From Alentia gelatinosa (taxonomy: Eukaryota > Annelida > Polychaeta > Phyllodocida > Polynoidae), in contig OX465579.1 in the NCBI GenBank assembly GCA_950022655.1, positions 179,246,303 to 179,310,302 of the forward strand: a DNA stretch of 64,000 nt, read 5' to 3'. Shown here one piece after another: positions 62,905-64,000 of the stretch. The position numbers and the translations under genes are program-made. Below the pieces are notes generated by a model. It saw nothing but the letters and a program-made list of their open reading frames with translations. It ran no database searches and was not told where the DNA came from. How positions within the stretch are numbered: position 1 is the stretch's first letter; each line of letters begins with the position of its first letter.

Positions 62905-63770
62905 GAAACAGTCACTTTCCAATTCTAACTAATCTGTATCCAGATGACATTTGTCTGGCAGTTATATATCAAATAAACACTATTACAGTCACTTTCCTAT
63001 TCTAACCAACCTAGATTTTATAACCAGATGACATTTCCTGGCCATTATACGCAACTAGAGTCACTTTCTTATTCTAACCAACCTTAATTCTACATCCAGA
63101 TCATATATCCCTCTCCATTATAGATGCTAGATACAGCTACAGTCAGTCCCCGTTGAATAAAAAAATGTTGTCCTTCATTGTTGTTATCATCGTTGCCCCT
63201 CGCTATTGGGTATTGGTAGCAGTTTTGCTGCCGCTTTGATTAAAAGTGCCGCTCGCTGTTGCGGCCTCTTGATTTGAAATGCGACATGCCGCTGGCGAGA
63301 CTTCACTCGACTTTTGAAACAGTTCCCAGATAGACACTTTCCTATTCTAACCAACCAGATTTCTACATCCAGATCACAGATCCTTATACACTGTACGTGA
63401 TAGACCCTCCAACAGTTACTTTCCTATTCTAACCAAGCCAGATTCTATATATATTTCACACCTCCCCATTTATTATACATGATAGAACCTCTCACCATTA
63501 CTTTTCTATTCTAACCGAGCTAGATTCTACATCTGTGTCACATTTTCCCATCTATTCTTCATGATACTCAATACTATAGTCAGTTTCCTATTCCAACTAA
63601 ATTGAATTCTATACATCCAAATTACATTACCCTCGCTCTTATATATGATAGACACTATGACAGACACTTACCCATTCCAACAAACCTAAATTCTAGATCC
63701 AGATGACATCTCCCTGTCGTTATACTTGATAGTCACTAATTCAGTCACTCTCCTATTCTAATTTAATATA
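62905..63770. repeat. Tandem array, unit about 75-90 bp, interrupted by an insert
   Basis: About ten units with the pattern GTCACTTTCCTATTCTAACC, then AGATTCTACATCCAGATGAC, then TTATACATGATAGACAC. The units differ by many substitutions, so the array is old. Between about 63145 and 63328 an unrelated insert splits a unit. Confidence 0.8.
63145..63328. repeat. MITE-like insert in the tandem array
   Basis: Ends CTTTTGAAACAGTTCCC and contains AAAGTGCCGCTCGCTGTTG. In reverse it resembles the element at 38896-39072 (GGGACCTGTTTCAATAG, GAGCGGCACTTTGAATC). Confidence 0.55.
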
Positions 63771-63851
63771 ATGCGTTATCCATATAATCTTTGGTAGACT
63801 TTTATATCATCTTCCCTAAAACTTTAGTTTTCTTTCCTTCTCTCTGTTCAG

Positions 63852-64000
63852 GATCTTGCGGTACTTGTGTCTTACTTCTTATATTTGTTGCATGTAGCTC
63901 TGCCTGTTATAGGTTTCTGAGGATTGCCCTTTTGGAAAGTCTTTATGCAACGCACTTTAAATCATATGTATCCTGTATTCACAACATATGTACCTTGTGG
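63852..64000 (+). CDS. Candidate next host exon (transmembrane segment)
   Basis: Follows a good acceptor (TTCTCTCTGTTCAG, ending 63851). Entered in phase 1, as exon 5 requires, it reads GSCGTCVLLLIFVACSSACY, then RFLRIALLESLY, open to the window end. The hydrophobic stretch followed by Arg suits a single-pass membrane anchor. Against it: part of the downstream DNA (about 63941-63966) repeats intronic sequence at 43881, and a GT at 63914 may end the exon early. The 13-kb intron would be filled by the Gypsy element. Confidence 0.35.

Overview
The window is animal nuclear DNA, most likely from a marine invertebrate. The gene content is eukaryotic throughout: a host gene is split into phase-compatible exons with GT/AG borders, and there is a tRNA-derived SINE, LINEs, Ngaro-type tyrosine-recombinase (YR) retrotransposons, a Ty3/Gypsy LTR element primed by tRNA-His, fold-back DNA elements and satellites. 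No phylum can be named securely from this sequence. The window is mostly transposable elements nested in one another, with one host gene in its right half.

Left part (1-23.4 kb). A degenerate CCATACTGCCCCTC minisatellite leads into a block of about 6.3 kb (about 1.4-7.65 kb) that recurs at about 13.98-20.47 kb. Each copy carries a Ngaro element with the family's split direct repeats (A1 - ORFs - B1 A2 - B2), flanked by the minisatellite in reverse orientation, and the relic of a third LINE. Copy A (1524-5860) has lost coding sequence and has a mutated RT active site (YLDN). Copy B (14109-18598) is nearly intact: Gag-like ORF, RT/RNase H with YLDD, and YR with one extra G before its catalytic tail. 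Between the copies lies a third YR-element pol (Ngaro-3, minus strand), split by LINE-1 (8.29-13.08 kb, minus strand).

Middle (23.4-34.3 kb). Ngaro-2 (23479-34240) also has perfect split repeats. Its RT/RNase H is interrupted by LINE-2 (about 26.64-33.1 kb, minus strand). LINE-1 and LINE-2 belong to one unusual lineage. In RNA order they encode an ORF1 (coiled coil, RRM and C-terminal domain, as in L1 ORF1p) that continues into a NADAR/YbiA-like domain, then a separate SGNH-hydrolase ORF, then a long non-coding spacer with repeated small RNA hairpins, then endonuclease-RT, and a 3' stem-loop. This is the most interesting content of the window.

Right part (34.3-64 kb). A plus-strand host gene has a signal-peptide exon (38430-38508), two exons for a beta-rich domain (44021-44157, 44638-44842) and two exons for an Ig-like domain (48457-48613, 50545-50687). 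All intron phases agree. A possible transmembrane exon starts at 63852. Its introns hold SINEs, fold-back elements, a Gypsy relic and a 10-kb Gypsy element (52609-62672, minus strand). That Gypsy element has two 551-bp LTRs, a tRNA-His primer site, damaged gag and pol (RT active-site region deleted, integrase Glu replaced by Lys) and an extra non-pol ORF region before the 3' LTR.
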